From the NCBI RefSeq assembly GCF_014851585.1, contig NZ_JACVAB010000006.1, forward strand, positions 1-64,000: a stretch of DNA of 64,000 bases, given 5' to 3'. The notes under the pieces are model-generated. The model saw only the letters and a program-made list of their open reading frames with translations. It had not been told where the DNA came from and ran no database searches. This stretch comes from Agrobacterium sp. AGB01. GTDB lineage: Bacteria > Pseudomonadota > Alphaproteobacteria > Rhizobiales > Rhizobiaceae. This document shows positions 8,871 through 16,977 of the stretch, in pieces. Numbering within the stretch: position 1 is the stretch's first letter; every line of letters begins with the position of its first letter. The translations under genes and the position numbers were made by a program.

Positions 8871-9935
8871 ATGAACCCGTCAGCCAAGACATCTTCCCCA
8901 TGGTGGACGCCGGATGTGCATGCCGACCGCAGGCCATTTCTTTTGGGGCGCAATGCGATACAGGCAAATCTCAGAGCCTATTTCGCCAAAAACGACTTCC
9001 TTGAGGTTGATCCACCGTCACTACAGGTGTCTCCGGGCAATGAGGCCCATTTGCATGCTTTTGCAACGCAGGGCATAACGACGGCTGGCGAACATTTTCC
9101 GCTTTACCTGCACACATCTCCTGAATTTTCCTGCAAGAAGCTGCTGGCAGCGGGCGAACAACGCATTTCCTGTTTCGCACATGTCTATCGCAACAGGGAA
9201 CGAGGCCCGTTGCACCATCCGGAATTCACCATGCTGGAATGGTACCGCGCCAACACCGGGTATGAAATGCTGATGGCCGATTGCGCAGACATTCTTGCCC
9301 TTGCTGCCGAAACCAGCAAGACCAAACATTTCACCTACAATGGTCGTAGTGTTGATCCATTTTTGGAGGCGGAAAGAATAAGTGTCGCTGAAGCATTCGA
9401 GCGTTATGCGGGCATCGACCTTCTGGCTAGCATTGATAAAAATGGCGAAACAGATCGCGACCATCTGAAAGCCGCACTGACCAATGCCGGCATCCGCACA
9501 TCATTTGACGACACGTGGGCAGATCTGTTCAGCCGAGTCGTCGTCGAACGTATCGAACCTGAACTTGGTTATGGCCGAGTGACAATTCTCGATGAATATC
9601 CGTCGAGCGAGGCCGCACTTGCCCGCCGGACAGCGAAAGATGGCCGCGTTTCCGAACGTTTTGAGCTTTATGCCTGCGGTGTGGAACTGGCAAATGCCTT
9701 CGGAGAACTGACCGACAGCAAAGAACAGCGCATCCGTTTCGAGCAAGAAATGATTGAGAAACAACGTGTCTATGGCGAGACATATCCGCTGGATGAAGAC
9801 CTTTTGGCAGCGCTGGAATTGATGCCGGCTGCCAGCGGCATCGCGCTTGGATTTGACCGTCTTGTCATGCTGGCAACCGGCGCGCCGCGTATCGATCTCG
9901 TCATGTGGGCACCAGTCGCGGAATACGGGAGATGA
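8871..9935 (+). CDS. epmA: EF-P--(R)-beta-lysine ligase (GenX/PoxA/YjeA)
   Basis: Truncated class II lysyl-tRNA synthetase paralogue that attaches (R)-beta-lysine to Lys34 of EF-P instead of to tRNA. The 354-aa protein lacks the LysRS anticodon-binding N-terminal domain and begins directly with the catalytic core: motif 1 region ([31 protein letters not shown]), motif 2 (FRNRE-like [25 protein letters not shown]) and motif 3 ([17 protein letters not shown]). It diverges from efp and overlaps epmB by four bases (ATGA), indicating translational coupling. Confidence 0.95.
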   Translation: MNPSAKTSSPWWTPDVHADRRPFLLGRNAIQANLRAYFAKNDFLEVDPPSLQVSPGNEAHLHAFATQGITTAGEHFPLYLHTSPEFSCKKLLAAGEQRISCFAHVYRNRERGPLHHPEFTMLEWYRANTGYEMLMADCADILALAAETSKTKHFTYNGRSVDPFLEAERISVAEAFERYAGIDLLASIDKNGETDRDHLKAALTNAGIRTSFDDTWADLFSRVVVERIEPELGYGRVTILDEYPSSEAALARRTAKDGRVSERFELYACGVELANAFGELTDSKEQRIRFEQEMIEKQRVYGETYPLDEDLLAALELMPAASGIALGFDRLVMLATGAPRIDLVMWAPVAEYGR

Positions 9936-10984
9936 CAACGATTACCCGCAGCCTCAAATCGGTAAAGGCCTTAAACGAGGCCGGGTTGATCGACGCACCG
10001 GCGTCTGATCGCCTGACGCCGGTTGGAGAGCGTTATGCGGTGGCCATCACCCCTGATATCGCAGCCCTGATACAGCACGAAAATGGTGACGGACCGATAA
10101 CCCGTCAGTTCGTACCGGACCTGGCCGAACTGACCATCACCAATACTGAACGCGAAGATCCGATTGGTGATGAGGCGCACAGCCCAGTTCCAGGCATCGT
10201 GCATCGTTATCCTGACCGTGTGTTGTTGAAGGCCGTTCATATCTGCCCGGTCTACTGTCGCTTCTGTTTTCGCCGTGAAATGGTCGGGCCTGATGGCAAC
10301 GGCACATTGAACCGCGAAGAACTGGACACGGCCATCGCCTATATCAGGGACAACCCGACGATCTGGGAAGTCATCCTGACCGGTGGTGATCCCCTGGTGT
10401 TATCACCGCGCCGGCTGAGCGAAATCATGTTGGCGCTGAAAGTAATCGACCATGTTAAAATCGTTCGTTTCCACACGCGCGTCCCTGTCGTCGAGCCGCA
10501 ACGAATTGACGACGCTCTTGTCGATGCACTGAAAGCCAGTGGCAAGACCACCTATGTGGCACTACATGCCAATCACGCCGACGAACTGACCCCACAAGCA
10601 CGCGCTGCCTGTAACAGACTGGTTGATGCGGGCATTGTGATGATCAGCCAGACCGTTCTGCTGAAGGGCATTAATGATGATGCCAGCATCCTGGCAGACT
10701 TGATGCGCGCTTTCGTCGAAACTCGAATCAAACCTTACTATTTGCATCACCCCGATCTTGCGCCCGGTACATCACATTTTCGTCTGAGCATCGAGGAAGG
10801 TCAGAAAATAGTCGCGCAATTGCGTGGCAATATCTCCGGCCTCTGCCAACCGACATATATTCTGGATATTCCAGGTGGCTACGGCAAAGCGCCAGTTGGC
10901 GAATCGGTGATCCGCCAGACGGGCGATGGCTGTTATTCGGTGTCCGACTTTACCGGAAAGAGCCACAAATACCCTCCGGCATAA
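9932..10984 (+). CDS. epmB: EF-P (R)-beta-lysine-forming lysine 2,3-aminomutase (YjeK)
   Basis: Radical SAM/PLP enzyme that isomerises lysine to (R)-beta-lysine, the donor used by EpmA. The 350-aa product shows the CX3CX2C iron-sulfur motif (HICPVYCRFCFRRE), the GGDPL SAM-binding segment (EVILTGGDPLVLSPRR) and KPYYLHHPDLAPGTSHFR near the C terminus, typical of KamA/EpmB. ATG 9932 overlaps the epmA stop as ATGA; a GTG at 9905 in the same frame is an alternative start. Cys residues and length distinguish it from longer catabolic KamA proteins, and the epmA neighbour supports EpmB. Confidence 0.94.
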   Translation: MTTITRSLKSVKALNEAGLIDAPASDRLTPVGERYAVAITPDIAALIQHENGDGPITRQFVPDLAELTITNTEREDPIGDEAHSPVPGIVHRYPDRVLLKAVHICPVYCRFCFRREMVGPDGNGTLNREELDTAIAYIRDNPTIWEVILTGGDPLVLSPRRLSEIMLALKVIDHVKIVRFHTRVPVVEPQRIDDALVDALKASGKTTYVALHANHADELTPQARAACNRLVDAGIVMISQTVLLKGINDDASILADLMRAFVETRIKPYYLHHPDLAPGTSHFRLSIEEGQKIVAQLRGNISGLCQPTYILDIPGGYGKAPVGESVIRQTGDGCYSVSDFTGKSHKYPPA

Positions 10985-11303
10985 TTTTTTTCGTGCAATT
11001 GATACCAATCACATTTTCCTGATCCGGCAGCGTGTATTTTTTCACAATCGCCGGAACCAATCGGTATGCCCGACGTTTCAACGCGGATGTTCACCAAAAG
11101 CAGATTTGTGCTACCCGGGTGGAGGCCCGATGGAGACTACACGAAAACAAAATTTCACAATTCCGCCCGAAATCTGTCATCATAAAGAAAAATATTCTGC
11201 GCATAATCATTTACGTTGATTTTGATTTAAAATTCGGCTACGAAGCAACTTGTTGGAGTTTAGACTCCGGTTTTAGTGCAACACGCGAACGAAGGAGAGT
11301 GAC
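10985..11303. other. Intergenic region after epmB and upstream of small ORF
   Basis: No gene of normal length is supported. A 5-bp inverted repeat GGAGT-TTAG-ACTCC lies at 11255-11268, 35 nt upstream of the small ORF start, and could be an operator or part of a 5' leader. An AATTTTTTT tract follows the epmB stop, but no strong stem precedes it. Confidence 0.45.
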
Positions 11304-11396
11304 ATGTTTAAACTAACATTCAATGCCGCCACCCTTGGTCGCACTGTGCTTAAACACGAGCGCACAATTTCGTGCTCCTGCTTCTGTCGAATGTGA
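11304..11396 (+). CDS. Small ORF, 30 aa, Cys-rich C terminus (possible leader peptide)
   Basis: ATG 11304 is preceded by a very good ribosome binding site (AAGGAG at 11292-11297). The predicted peptide ends SCSCFCRM, with three cysteines among its last seven residues encoded just before the stop. It lies 75 nt upstream of another small gene on the same strand. The layout resembles a regulatory leader peptide (translation-sensing uORF), for instance cysteine-responsive, but I do not recognise it and no mutually exclusive attenuator stems are obvious. Expression is unproven and the ORF is short enough to be chance; the strong Shine-Dalgarno is the main support. Confidence 0.5.
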   Translation: MFKLTFNAATLGRTVLKHERTISCSCFCRM

Positions 11397-11471
11397 CCTG
11401 AACACCGTTCAATTCATTTCAAAATTCATTCGACAAAGCCACAGCAATCGAGCTGTAGCGGGAGTACGCAT

Positions 11472-11663
11472 ATGCAAAAGCAAGTTATAGAATTCGCCGG
11501 TGAACCAGTCGGCATCGTCATTCCGGATAATGATCGTTTCAAGTTCATTGCGGTGAAATTCCACGTTCACGATCTCGATGAACAGCGGTTCGATACGCCA
11601 GATGATGTGAAACTGGCTATTCGCAATCTCGTTCACAATCGCAATATCGCTGCTGTCGCGTGA
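11472..11663 (+). CDS. Conserved-looking 63-aa small protein of unknown function
   Basis: Starts at ATG 11472 with GGGAG (11460-11464) at suitable spacing. The sequence MQKQVIEFAGEPVGIVIPDN continues into FKFIAVKFHVHDLDEQRF and a C-terminal helix PDDVKLAIRNLV, consistent with a small folded alpha/beta protein; there is no signal peptide or membrane segment. I believe similar short hypotheticals occur in other Rhizobiales but cannot name a family. The stop codon lies inside one arm of a long imperfect stem (11653-11720), followed by a terminator. It may share a transcript with the Cys-rich small ORF upstream. Confidence 0.7.
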   Translation: MQKQVIEFAGEPVGIVIPDNDRFKFIAVKFHVHDLDEQRFDTPDDVKLAIRNLVHNRNIAAVA

Positions 11664-11720
11664 AATATCACGCAGAGCCGGATGTGCGGTCCATAAACGC
11701 TGAACGATATTTCACGACAG
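11653..11720. repeat. Long inverted repeat spanning the stop of the 63-aa gene
   Basis: CTGTCGCGTGAAATATC (11653-11669) pairs with GATATTTCACGACAG (11706-11720) over 15 base pairs with one 2-nt bulge. The TGA stop (11661-11663) lies in the left arm. A separate terminator follows at 11723, so this is an additional 3' structure. Confidence 0.65.
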
Positions 11721-11722
11721 AT

Positions 11723-11764
11723 AAAGCGCGAAGCCAAGTATTCCATACCGCTCCGCGCTTTTTA
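11723..11764 (+). terminator. Terminator after the 63-aa gene
   Basis: AAAGCGCGAAGC (11723-11734) pairs with GCTCCGCGCTTT (11750-11761) with one mismatch, followed by further T. Confidence 0.8.
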
Positions 11765-11820
11765 TATGTCAGAAACCCCTAAGACAAATCCGGCACGAAA
11801 CCCTGCGCTGAAAGTATGAT

Positions 11821-11870
11821 GTCGAAAAAGCGACGTCATCACTCTCTCAGGAAAAGAGAGTGATTTCGAC
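11821..11870. repeat. Nested inverted repeat between convergent genes
   Basis: ATCACTCTC (11838-11846) pairs with GAGAGTGAT (11856-11864), and outer GTCGAAA (11821-11827) pairs with TTTCGAC (11864-11870). Probably the transcription end of the minus-strand RAM gene, although the T-run is not adjacent to the stem. Confidence 0.55.
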
Positions 11871-11892
11871 AAAGGTCCGAAGCTCACAAAAT

Positions 11893-12129
11893 TCAGAATG
11901 CCGTAAATGTCAGCGTCGTCAGTGAACGCACGATGCCCGGGATGCAGACGATATTATCGTTGATGAATTTCCCGGTATCCTGATCTTCCTTGAGGTAAAT
12001 CTTCAGCAGCAGATCATATTCACCACTGGTCGAATAAAGCTCGGACACCAGCTCCGTTTTGTAGATTGCATCCGCGACCTCGTAGGTCTTGCCCGGTGTG
12101 CATTGCAATTGAACGAAGATTGGCTTCAT
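11893..12129 (-). CDS. Stand-alone Lrp/AsnC ligand-binding (RAM) domain protein
   Basis: A 78-aa protein that corresponds to only the C-terminal RAM domain of Lrp/AsnC regulators (MKPIFVQLQCTPGKTYEVAD, then SGEYDLLLKIYL and VRSLTTLTF), with no helix-turn-helix. Such proteins oligomerise and bind amino acids, and may act as effectors or partners of full-length Lrp proteins. Start ATG at 12129 matches the domain start; the frame continues upstream without a plausible extension. It diverges from an amino-acid-oxidase-like gene, with a palindrome between them at 12286. The role in regulating that gene is inference only. Confidence 0.85.
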   Translation of the reverse strand: MKPIFVQLQCTPGKTYEVADAIYKTELVSELYSTSGEYDLLLKIYLKEDQDTGKFINDNIVCIPGIVRSLTTLTFTAF

Positions 12130-12285
12130 TGGTCGATATCCTGAAATGCGATGAGGTGGCACACCTCTTTTCAACAATACTATTGGCTGAGGCGTGCCTG
12201 TGTTGCAAGTCCATTGGCCATTTTGTGCCCTCTGGCAAAGACCATTGTCTTGCTGCCTTCGCACAAAACCGGGCAGATCGGCATT

Positions 12286-12300
12286 ATTCCCTAAGGGAAT
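12286..12300. promoter_or_regulatory. Palindrome in the RAM protein/oxidase divergent region
   Basis: ATTCCC-TAA-GGGAAT is a perfect 6-bp-armed palindrome lying 95 nt upstream of the oxidase start and 157 nt upstream of the RAM gene start. It is a candidate regulator site; the regulator is unknown. Confidence 0.35.
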
Positions 12301-12394
12301 GATCTGTTGACGATATGTCGATATCCAACAGCCTTCACACTCGCTAAGCTCGAAGCATAATCAGTCCCGGTCAACGGGATAAACCCACTTCCGG

Positions 12395-13687
12395 ATGGCG
12401 AACATGTACAACGATCCACGCTCCCACGGCCTGTGGGAAATGACAGCTCCCCCACCGCCTGCAACATCGCCGCTTCAAGGCAATGTCTCGGCAGATGTCG
12501 TCATCGTGGGTGGCGGTTATACCGGCCTTTCGGCAGCCTTGCATCTGGCAGAACGCGGCACGCGGGTAACCCTGCTGGAGGCAAAACAATTTGGCTTTGG
12601 CGGCGCTGGCCGAAATGTCGGCCTGATCAATGGCGGCATGTGGACCATGCCCAAGGAACTGCCCACCGTGCTTGGTCCTGTTTATGGCGAACGCTTGCTG
12701 GATTTGCTGGGCGGTGCGCCGCTGGTTGTGCGCGAACTCATTCAAAAACACGCCATCGATTGCCAATTACAGACAAACGGTACGCTGCATTGTGCTGTCG
12801 GCAAGTCAGGCCTTGAGGAAATTGAGGAACGCTGCCGTCAATGGAGCGCACGCGGCGCGCCGGTAAAAATTCTTGATGCGGAAGAGACCGCCAGACGTGT
12901 TGGAACCCGCGCCTATGCTGGCGCTCTTCACGACAGCAGGGCTGGCACCTTACAGCCGCTCGCCTATGCACGCGGCCTTGCCCGCGCCGCACAAAATGCA
13001 GGCGCCCAGCTACACACTGAAAGCCCGGTCTTATCGACAGAACGGCAGGCTGGAAACTGGATCGTCAGGACTGCAAAAGGCTCCGTCACGGCACAATGGA
13101 TTATTGTTGCATCGGAAGCCTATAGCACCGGCCCCTGGGAAGTCGTTCGCCAGGAACAGGTCTATCTTCCCTACTTCAATTTCGCGACGAAACCGCTGAA
13201 CAAAGCCGTCCTGAACACCATTTTGCCCGGCAAGGAAGGATGCTGGGACACACGCGAAATCCTGTCATCTTTCCGGTTGGACAAGGAAGGCCGCCTGGTG
13301 TTCGGCAGCGTCGGCGCATTGCGAAACACTGGCCTTGCCATTCACCGGGCTTGGGCAATCCGCTCATTACAAAAGCTCTTCCCGCAAATCGGCAAAATTG
13401 AATTTGACGCCGAATGGTACGGCAAAATCGGCATGACGGATAATGCCCTGCCACGTTTCCATAAATTCGCACCCAATGTCGTCGGGTTTTCTGGCTATAA
13501 CGGCCGCGGCATCGCGCCGGGCACAATCTTCGGCAAAACAATAGCAAGCCATGTCAGCGGTGATATCACCGAAGACAACATGCCCTTGCCTCTGACCAAA
13601 GCGAGAGAGCAGAAACTGCGCAGCGTCAAAGAAACTTACTACGAAGCGGGCGCACAGATTGCCCATATTGCCGGGGCACGTTTCTAG
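12395..13687 (+). CDS. FAD-dependent oxidoreductase, DAO family
   Basis: The 430-aa protein has a dinucleotide-binding fold at residues about 34-60 (VVIVGGGYTGLSAALHLAERG) and the DAO-family continuation GFGGAGRNVGLINGG, plus a C-terminal FAD contact (GFSGYNGRGIAPGTIFGK). Such enzymes oxidise glycine, D-amino acids, sarcosine or gamma-glutamylputrescine; PuuB-like oxidases are the closest type I recognise, but the substrate is not determined by what I can see. ATG 12395 or the in-frame ATG 12404 may be used; neither has a strong Shine-Dalgarno. A one-domain Lrp/AsnC protein diverges upstream, suggesting an amino-acid or amine context. A terminator follows at 13727. Confidence 0.85.
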   Translation: MANMYNDPRSHGLWEMTAPPPPATSPLQGNVSADVVIVGGGYTGLSAALHLAERGTRVTLLEAKQFGFGGAGRNVGLINGGMWTMPKELPTVLGPVYGERLLDLLGGAPLVVRELIQKHAIDCQLQTNGTLHCAVGKSGLEEIEERCRQWSARGAPVKILDAEETARRVGTRAYAGALHDSRAGTLQPLAYARGLARAAQNAGAQLHTESPVLSTERQAGNWIVRTAKGSVTAQWIIVASEAYSTGPWEVVRQEQVYLPYFNFATKPLNKAVLNTILPGKEGCWDTREILSSFRLDKEGRLVFGSVGALRNTGLAIHRAWAIRSLQKLFPQIGKIEFDAEWYGKIGMTDNALPRFHKFAPNVVGFSGYNGRGIAPGTIFGKTIASHVSGDITEDNMPLPLTKAREQKLRSVKETYYEAGAQIAHIAGARF

Positions 13688-13726
13688 CACCCGTAAACTA
13701 TGCCGTTGCCGGAAAAGTCTTCTCTG

Positions 13727-13765
13727 ACCGGATCTGCGTGCTCGGCCGCCGCAGGTCCGGTTTTT
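13727..13765 (+). terminator. Terminator after the DAO oxidase
   Basis: ACCGGATCTGCG (13727-13738) pairs with CGCAGGTCCGGT (13750-13761) over 12 bp including one G-U pair, followed by a T-run. Confidence 0.88.
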
Positions 13766-13822
13766 ATTTGCCGCAAATACGGACAAGACTGGCTGACATC
13801 AGCATACGACGTTGGTGCAAAT

Positions 13823-13846
13823 CGATGTATTCTTGAAAACATATCC
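13823..13846. promoter_or_regulatory. ModE-box-like site 1 upstream of modA
   Basis: CGATGTAT-N8-ACATATCC. The half-site size and spacing (8-8-8) match the ModE operator of E. coli modA as I remember it (CGTTATAT-N8-ACATAACG). A second copy lies 43 bp downstream. modE is encoded at the end of this locus. Confidence 0.55.
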
Positions 13847-13865
13847 ATTCTCGGTTAAGCCAAAC

Positions 13866-13889
13866 CGCCATATACAACCAAACATATCG
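13866..13889. promoter_or_regulatory. ModE-box-like site 2 upstream of modA
   Basis: CGCCATAT-N8-ACATATCG, again 8-8-8, ending 20 nt upstream of the modA start. The right half ACATATC is identical to that of site 1. Bound ModE-molybdate here would block the promoter or ribosome access of modABC. Confidence 0.55.
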
Positions 13890-13909
13890 GATGACCAAAA
13901 GGAACCGCC

Positions 13910-14704
13910 ATGAAATTTCTCAGACGCCACATGTTCAGAACAATCGCGGCTTCCGTTGCAGCCGTATTCCTGTCCACAGCCTTGCTTTCCGGCACAGCCG
14001 CTGCTGAAGAAAAAGTAACGGTTTTTGCCGCTGCCAGCATGAAGAATGCGCTGGATGCGATCAACGCCGAATGGGCCAAGGAAACCAAAAACGAAACCAC
14101 TGTTTCCTATGCAGCGAGCTCTGCATTAGCCAAGCAGATTGAAGCTGGCGCACCTGCCGACATCTACATCTCCGCCGACCTGGCATGGATGGACTACGTC
14201 GCTGAAAAGAAGCTGATCAAGGAAGACACCCGCTCCAACCTTCTCGGTAACCGCATCGTTCTGGTAGCTCCAGCTGACAAGGCAAAGGACGTTGAAATCA
14301 AGGAAGGTTTCGACCTGGCCGGTCTGCTGGGCGATGGCCGCCTGGCGATGGGTGCCGTTGATTCCGTTCCAGCCGGCAAATACGGCAAGGCCGCTTTGGA
14401 AAAGCTCGGCGTATGGTCGGCGGTTGAACCCAAGGTTGCCGGAGCAGAAAGCGTTCGCGCAGCGCTGCTGCTGGTATCGCGCGGTGAAGCACCTTACGGT
14501 ATCGTCTACCAGACGGATGCCGCTGCTGACCCAGGGGTAAAGATTGTCGGCATGTTCCCTGAAGATACCCACCCAGCTATCATCTATCCGGTTGCAGTCC
14601 TGTCTTCCTCGAAGACACCGGCAGCTGAAGCCTACCTCGAATACATGAAGTCGGACAAAGCTGTACCGATCTTCGAAAAGGAAGGCTTTACAATCGTAAA
14701 GTAA
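13910..14704 (+). CDS. modA: Molybdate ABC transporter periplasmic binding protein
   Basis: Periplasmic molybdate/tungstate binding protein delivering oxyanion to ModBC. The 264-aa precursor has a Sec signal peptide (about residues 1-29, ending STALLSGTAAA) followed by the ModA hallmark EKVTVFAAASMKNALDAI and SYAASSALAKQIEAGAPADI, which provide oxyanion ligands. SD AAAGGA lies 8-13 nt upstream of ATG 13910. It is the first gene of modABC, preceded by two ModE-like boxes and followed by a stable hairpin before modB. Confidence 0.95.
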   Translation: MKFLRRHMFRTIAASVAAVFLSTALLSGTAAAEEKVTVFAAASMKNALDAINAEWAKETKNETTVSYAASSALAKQIEAGAPADIYISADLAWMDYVAEKKLIKEDTRSNLLGNRIVLVAPADKAKDVEIKEGFDLAGLLGDGRLAMGAVDSVPAGKYGKAALEKLGVWSAVEPKVAGAESVRAALLLVSRGEAPYGIVYQTDAAADPGVKIVGMFPEDTHPAIIYPVAVLSSSKTPAAEAYLEYMKSDKAVPIFEKEGFTIVK

Positions 14705-14732
14705 TCCTCATCCACTTGGATGGACGACATAC

Positions 14733-14756
14733 ACGCCCCGGTCATGGCCGGGGCGT
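14733..14756 (+). repeat. Intercistronic hairpin between modA and modB
   Basis: ACGCCCCGG (14733-14741) pairs perfectly with CCGGGGCGT (14748-14756), with no T-run after it. It probably stabilises the modA part of the transcript or partially attenuates into modBC, giving more binding protein than membrane components. Confidence 0.7.
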
Positions 14757-14784
14757 TCGCTGAAAAGAACAAAGGAAACCCGCA

Positions 14785-15486
14785 GTGGACTGGCTAACAC
14801 TTGGCCCTGACGAATGGATCGCAATTCGCCTCAGCTTATGGGTTTCCGCCATCGCGATGCTGGTCAGCCTGCCCTTTGGCATCATCACCGCACTGGCCTT
14901 GGCGCGGGGCCGTTTCTGGGGAAAATCGCTGCTCAACGGCATCGTGCATCTGCCTCTGATCCTGCCACCGGTCGTGACAGGTTTCATCCTGCTGGTTCTG
15001 TTTGGCAGACGCGGTTTCATCGGCTCCTATCTTGATGAATATTTTGGCATCGTTTTTTCCTTCCGCTGGACGGGCGCAGCGCTTGCCTGCGGCATCATGG
15101 GCTTTCCGCTTATGGTCCGCTCGATCCGCCTTTCGATCGAATCCGTCGATCGCAAGCTGGAGGAGGCAGCCGGAACCTTGGGTGCAAGCCCATTATGGGT
15201 GTTCCTCACGGTTACCTTGCCGCTGACATTGCCCGGGATTATTGCCGGCATGATTCTGGCCTTTGCCAAAGCCATGGGTGAATTCGGTGCCACCATTACT
15301 TTCGTGTCGAATATTCCTGGCGAAACACAAACATTGTCGGCCGCCATTTATACATTCACGCAGGTTCCGGGCGGGGACCTCGGCGCGCTGCGGTTGACGA
15401 TCGTCGCCATTGTCATTTCCATGCTGGCACTTCTTGCCTCGGAATTCATGGCACGCTTCGTCGGAAAACGGGTGAACGCAGAATGA
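14785..15486 (+). CDS. modB: Molybdate ABC transporter permease
   Basis: Inner-membrane permease of the molybdate importer, 233 aa with about five to six hydrophobic helices. The EAA loop is visible as [20 protein letters not shown] with the conserved Gly, the contact site for Mod[22 protein letters not shown] near the N terminus is typical of ModB. Start is GTG 14785 with AAAGGAAA upstream. It overlaps modC by four bases (ATGA). Confidence 0.94.
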   Translation: MDWLTLGPDEWIAIRLSLWVSAIAMLVSLPFGIITALALARGRFWGKSLLNGIVHLPLILPPVVTGFILLVLFGRRGFIGSYLDEYFGIVFSFRWTGAALACGIMGFPLMVRSIRLSIESVDRKLEEAAGTLGASPLWVFLTVTLPLTLPGIIAGMILAFAKAMGEFGATITFVSNIPGETQTLSAAIYTFTQVPGGDLGALRLTIVAIVISMLALLASEFMARFVGKRVNAE

Positions 15487-16559
15487 GCCTCACTGTCAGC
15501 ATCAATCACCGTTTTCAGTCTTTTCACCTGGACGCATCCTTCATGTCCGAACGCGGTGTGACCGCACTTTTCGGCCGTTCAGGATCCGGCAAAACCTCGA
15601 TGATCCGTATCATTGCAGGATTGACGAAACCCGACAGCGGCAAGGTCGTTCTTGATGACACGACGCTGGCGGATTCCGACAGGCGCCTTTTCGTGCCGGG
15701 TTACAAACGCCGCTTTGGTTATGTGTTTCAGGAAGCACGGCTTTTCCCACACATGACCGTGCAGCAAAATCTGGACTATGGCCGCTGGTTTACACCAAAG
15801 GCCAACCGGCAGACCAATGATGCCCGCATCATTGAAATGCTTGGCATCGGCGCGCTGTTGTCGCGATATCCGGACAACTTGTCAGGCGGCGAAAAACAAC
15901 GTGTCGCCATTGGCAGAGCACTGCTGTCTTCACCACGCATGTTGTTGATGGATGAACCGCTTGCGGCGCTCGATGAAGCCCGAAAGCTGGAAATCCTGCC
16001 CTATCTGGAACTTCTGCGCGACGAAATGCGCCTGCCGATCGTTTATGTCAGCCACTCGGTTGCCGAGGTTGCCCGTCTGGCCGACAAGGTCATCGTGATG
16101 AAGGACGGCAAGGTGGAAGCGGCAGGTCCCGCCAGCGAAGTTCTCGGTGAATCTGCCTTTTCCAACCAACTCGAACGCCGTGAAATGGGCAGTATTCTCT
16201 CCGGCAAGATCGAAGCTGTTGACGATAAATATGGACTGCTGACCGTCCGCCTCAAACAAACAAGCCTCACCATACCTGCCAAGGCAGGCGAAATCGGAAA
16301 AACCGTGCGTGTGCACATTCCTGCCCGCGACGTCATGCTTGCAACCGAAAATCCCAATGGTTTGAGTGCTTTGAACATTCTGCAGGGCACCATCAAGGAC
16401 ATATCCGACGCCACCGATGGCATGGTCACCGTCAGCGTCAATTGTGGTGGCGATACCATCCTGTCACGGATTACCACGCTGTCTCAGGAAAGGCTGGGGC
16501 TTGAACCGGGCAAGCCGGTTTTTGCGATCGTCAAGTCGGCAGCACTCGACCGCTACTGA
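15483..16559 (+). CDS. modC: Molybdate ABC transporter ATP-binding protein
   Basis: ATPase subunit of the molybdate importer, 358 aa. Intact motifs are Walker [13 protein letters not shown]-loop [11 protein letters not shown], signature [15 protein letters not shown], Walker [13 protein letters not shown] and the switch His in [10 protein letters not shown]. The C-terminal part (about 290-355) is the TOBE/Mop oxyanion-binding regulatory domain ([14 protein letters not shown]). The start overlaps modB; the 3' end overlaps the convergent modE by 7 bp, so the two transcripts are antisense at their ends. Confidence 0.95.
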   Translation: MSLTVSINHRFQSFHLDASFMSERGVTALFGRSGSGKTSMIRIIAGLTKPDSGKVVLDDTTLADSDRRLFVPGYKRRFGYVFQEARLFPHMTVQQNLDYGRWFTPKANRQTNDARIIEMLGIGALLSRYPDNLSGGEKQRVAIGRALLSSPRMLLMDEPLAALDEARKLEILPYLELLRDEMRLPIVYVSHSVAEVARLADKVIVMKDGKVEAAGPASEVLGESAFSNQLERREMGSILSGKIEAVDDKYGLLTVRLKQTSLTIPAKAGEIGKTVRVHIPARDVMLATENPNGLSALNILQGTIKDISDATDGMVTVSVNCGGDTILSRITTLSQERLGLEPGKPVFAIVKSAALDRY

Positions 16560-16930
16560 CCGGCATCAGATGATTGGCTGCGGTTTTTCTCCAACCAGTC
16601 CAACTCTGGTTTGACAGCCTTTTCAAGCTTTTCCTGCATGTGCCGGTAGGTGTGCAGCAGTTCATTACCGAACTCCGTCAGGGCAGCACCACCGCCCTGC
16701 TTGCCGCCCCGCTGGGATTCGACAACCGGCCTGCTGAACATGCTGTTCAAGGCATCCACCAGCAGCCAAGCCCTTCGGTAGGACATATCCATCGCGCGTC
16801 CTGCGGCAGAGATGGATCCTGTCGAGGCAATCAGTTCCAGCAGACGGATCTTGCCATGACCCAGCCGGTTGTCTGGCGGAAAATCGATCCGCAACACCAG
16901 TCGCAAGACATCATCACAGTTTTCCATCAA
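16553..16930 (-). CDS. modE: ModE-type molybdenum regulator, N-terminal (DNA-binding) domain only
   Basis: The 125-aa winged-helix protein matches the ModE N-terminal domain: [36 protein letters not shown] then [20 protein letters not shown]. The two C-terminal TOBE/Mop molybdate-binding domains of E. coli ModE are absent, as in many Rhizobiales ModE/LysR-like versions, so molybdate sensing would need another partner or mode. Start may be either of two adjacent ATG codons (16930 or 16927). It is convergent with modC and overlaps it by 7 bp. Likely represses modABC through the two boxes upstream of modA. Confidence 0.86.
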   Translation of the reverse strand: MMENCDDVLRLVLRIDFPPDNRLGHGKIRLLELIASTGSISAAGRAMDMSYRRAWLLVDALNSMFSRPVVESQRGGKQGGGAALTEFGNELLHTYRHMQEKLEKAVKPELDWLEKNRSQSSDAGQ

Positions 16931-16977
16931 CTATCTCGACACATTCAGCAGGACTATGGTCGCTGTTATTTCATGCC

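Noticed and set aside
11304..11663. Toxin-antitoxin pair made of the two small ORFs
   Set aside because: Neither product resembles a known toxin or antitoxin and the genes are separated by 75 nt without overlap.
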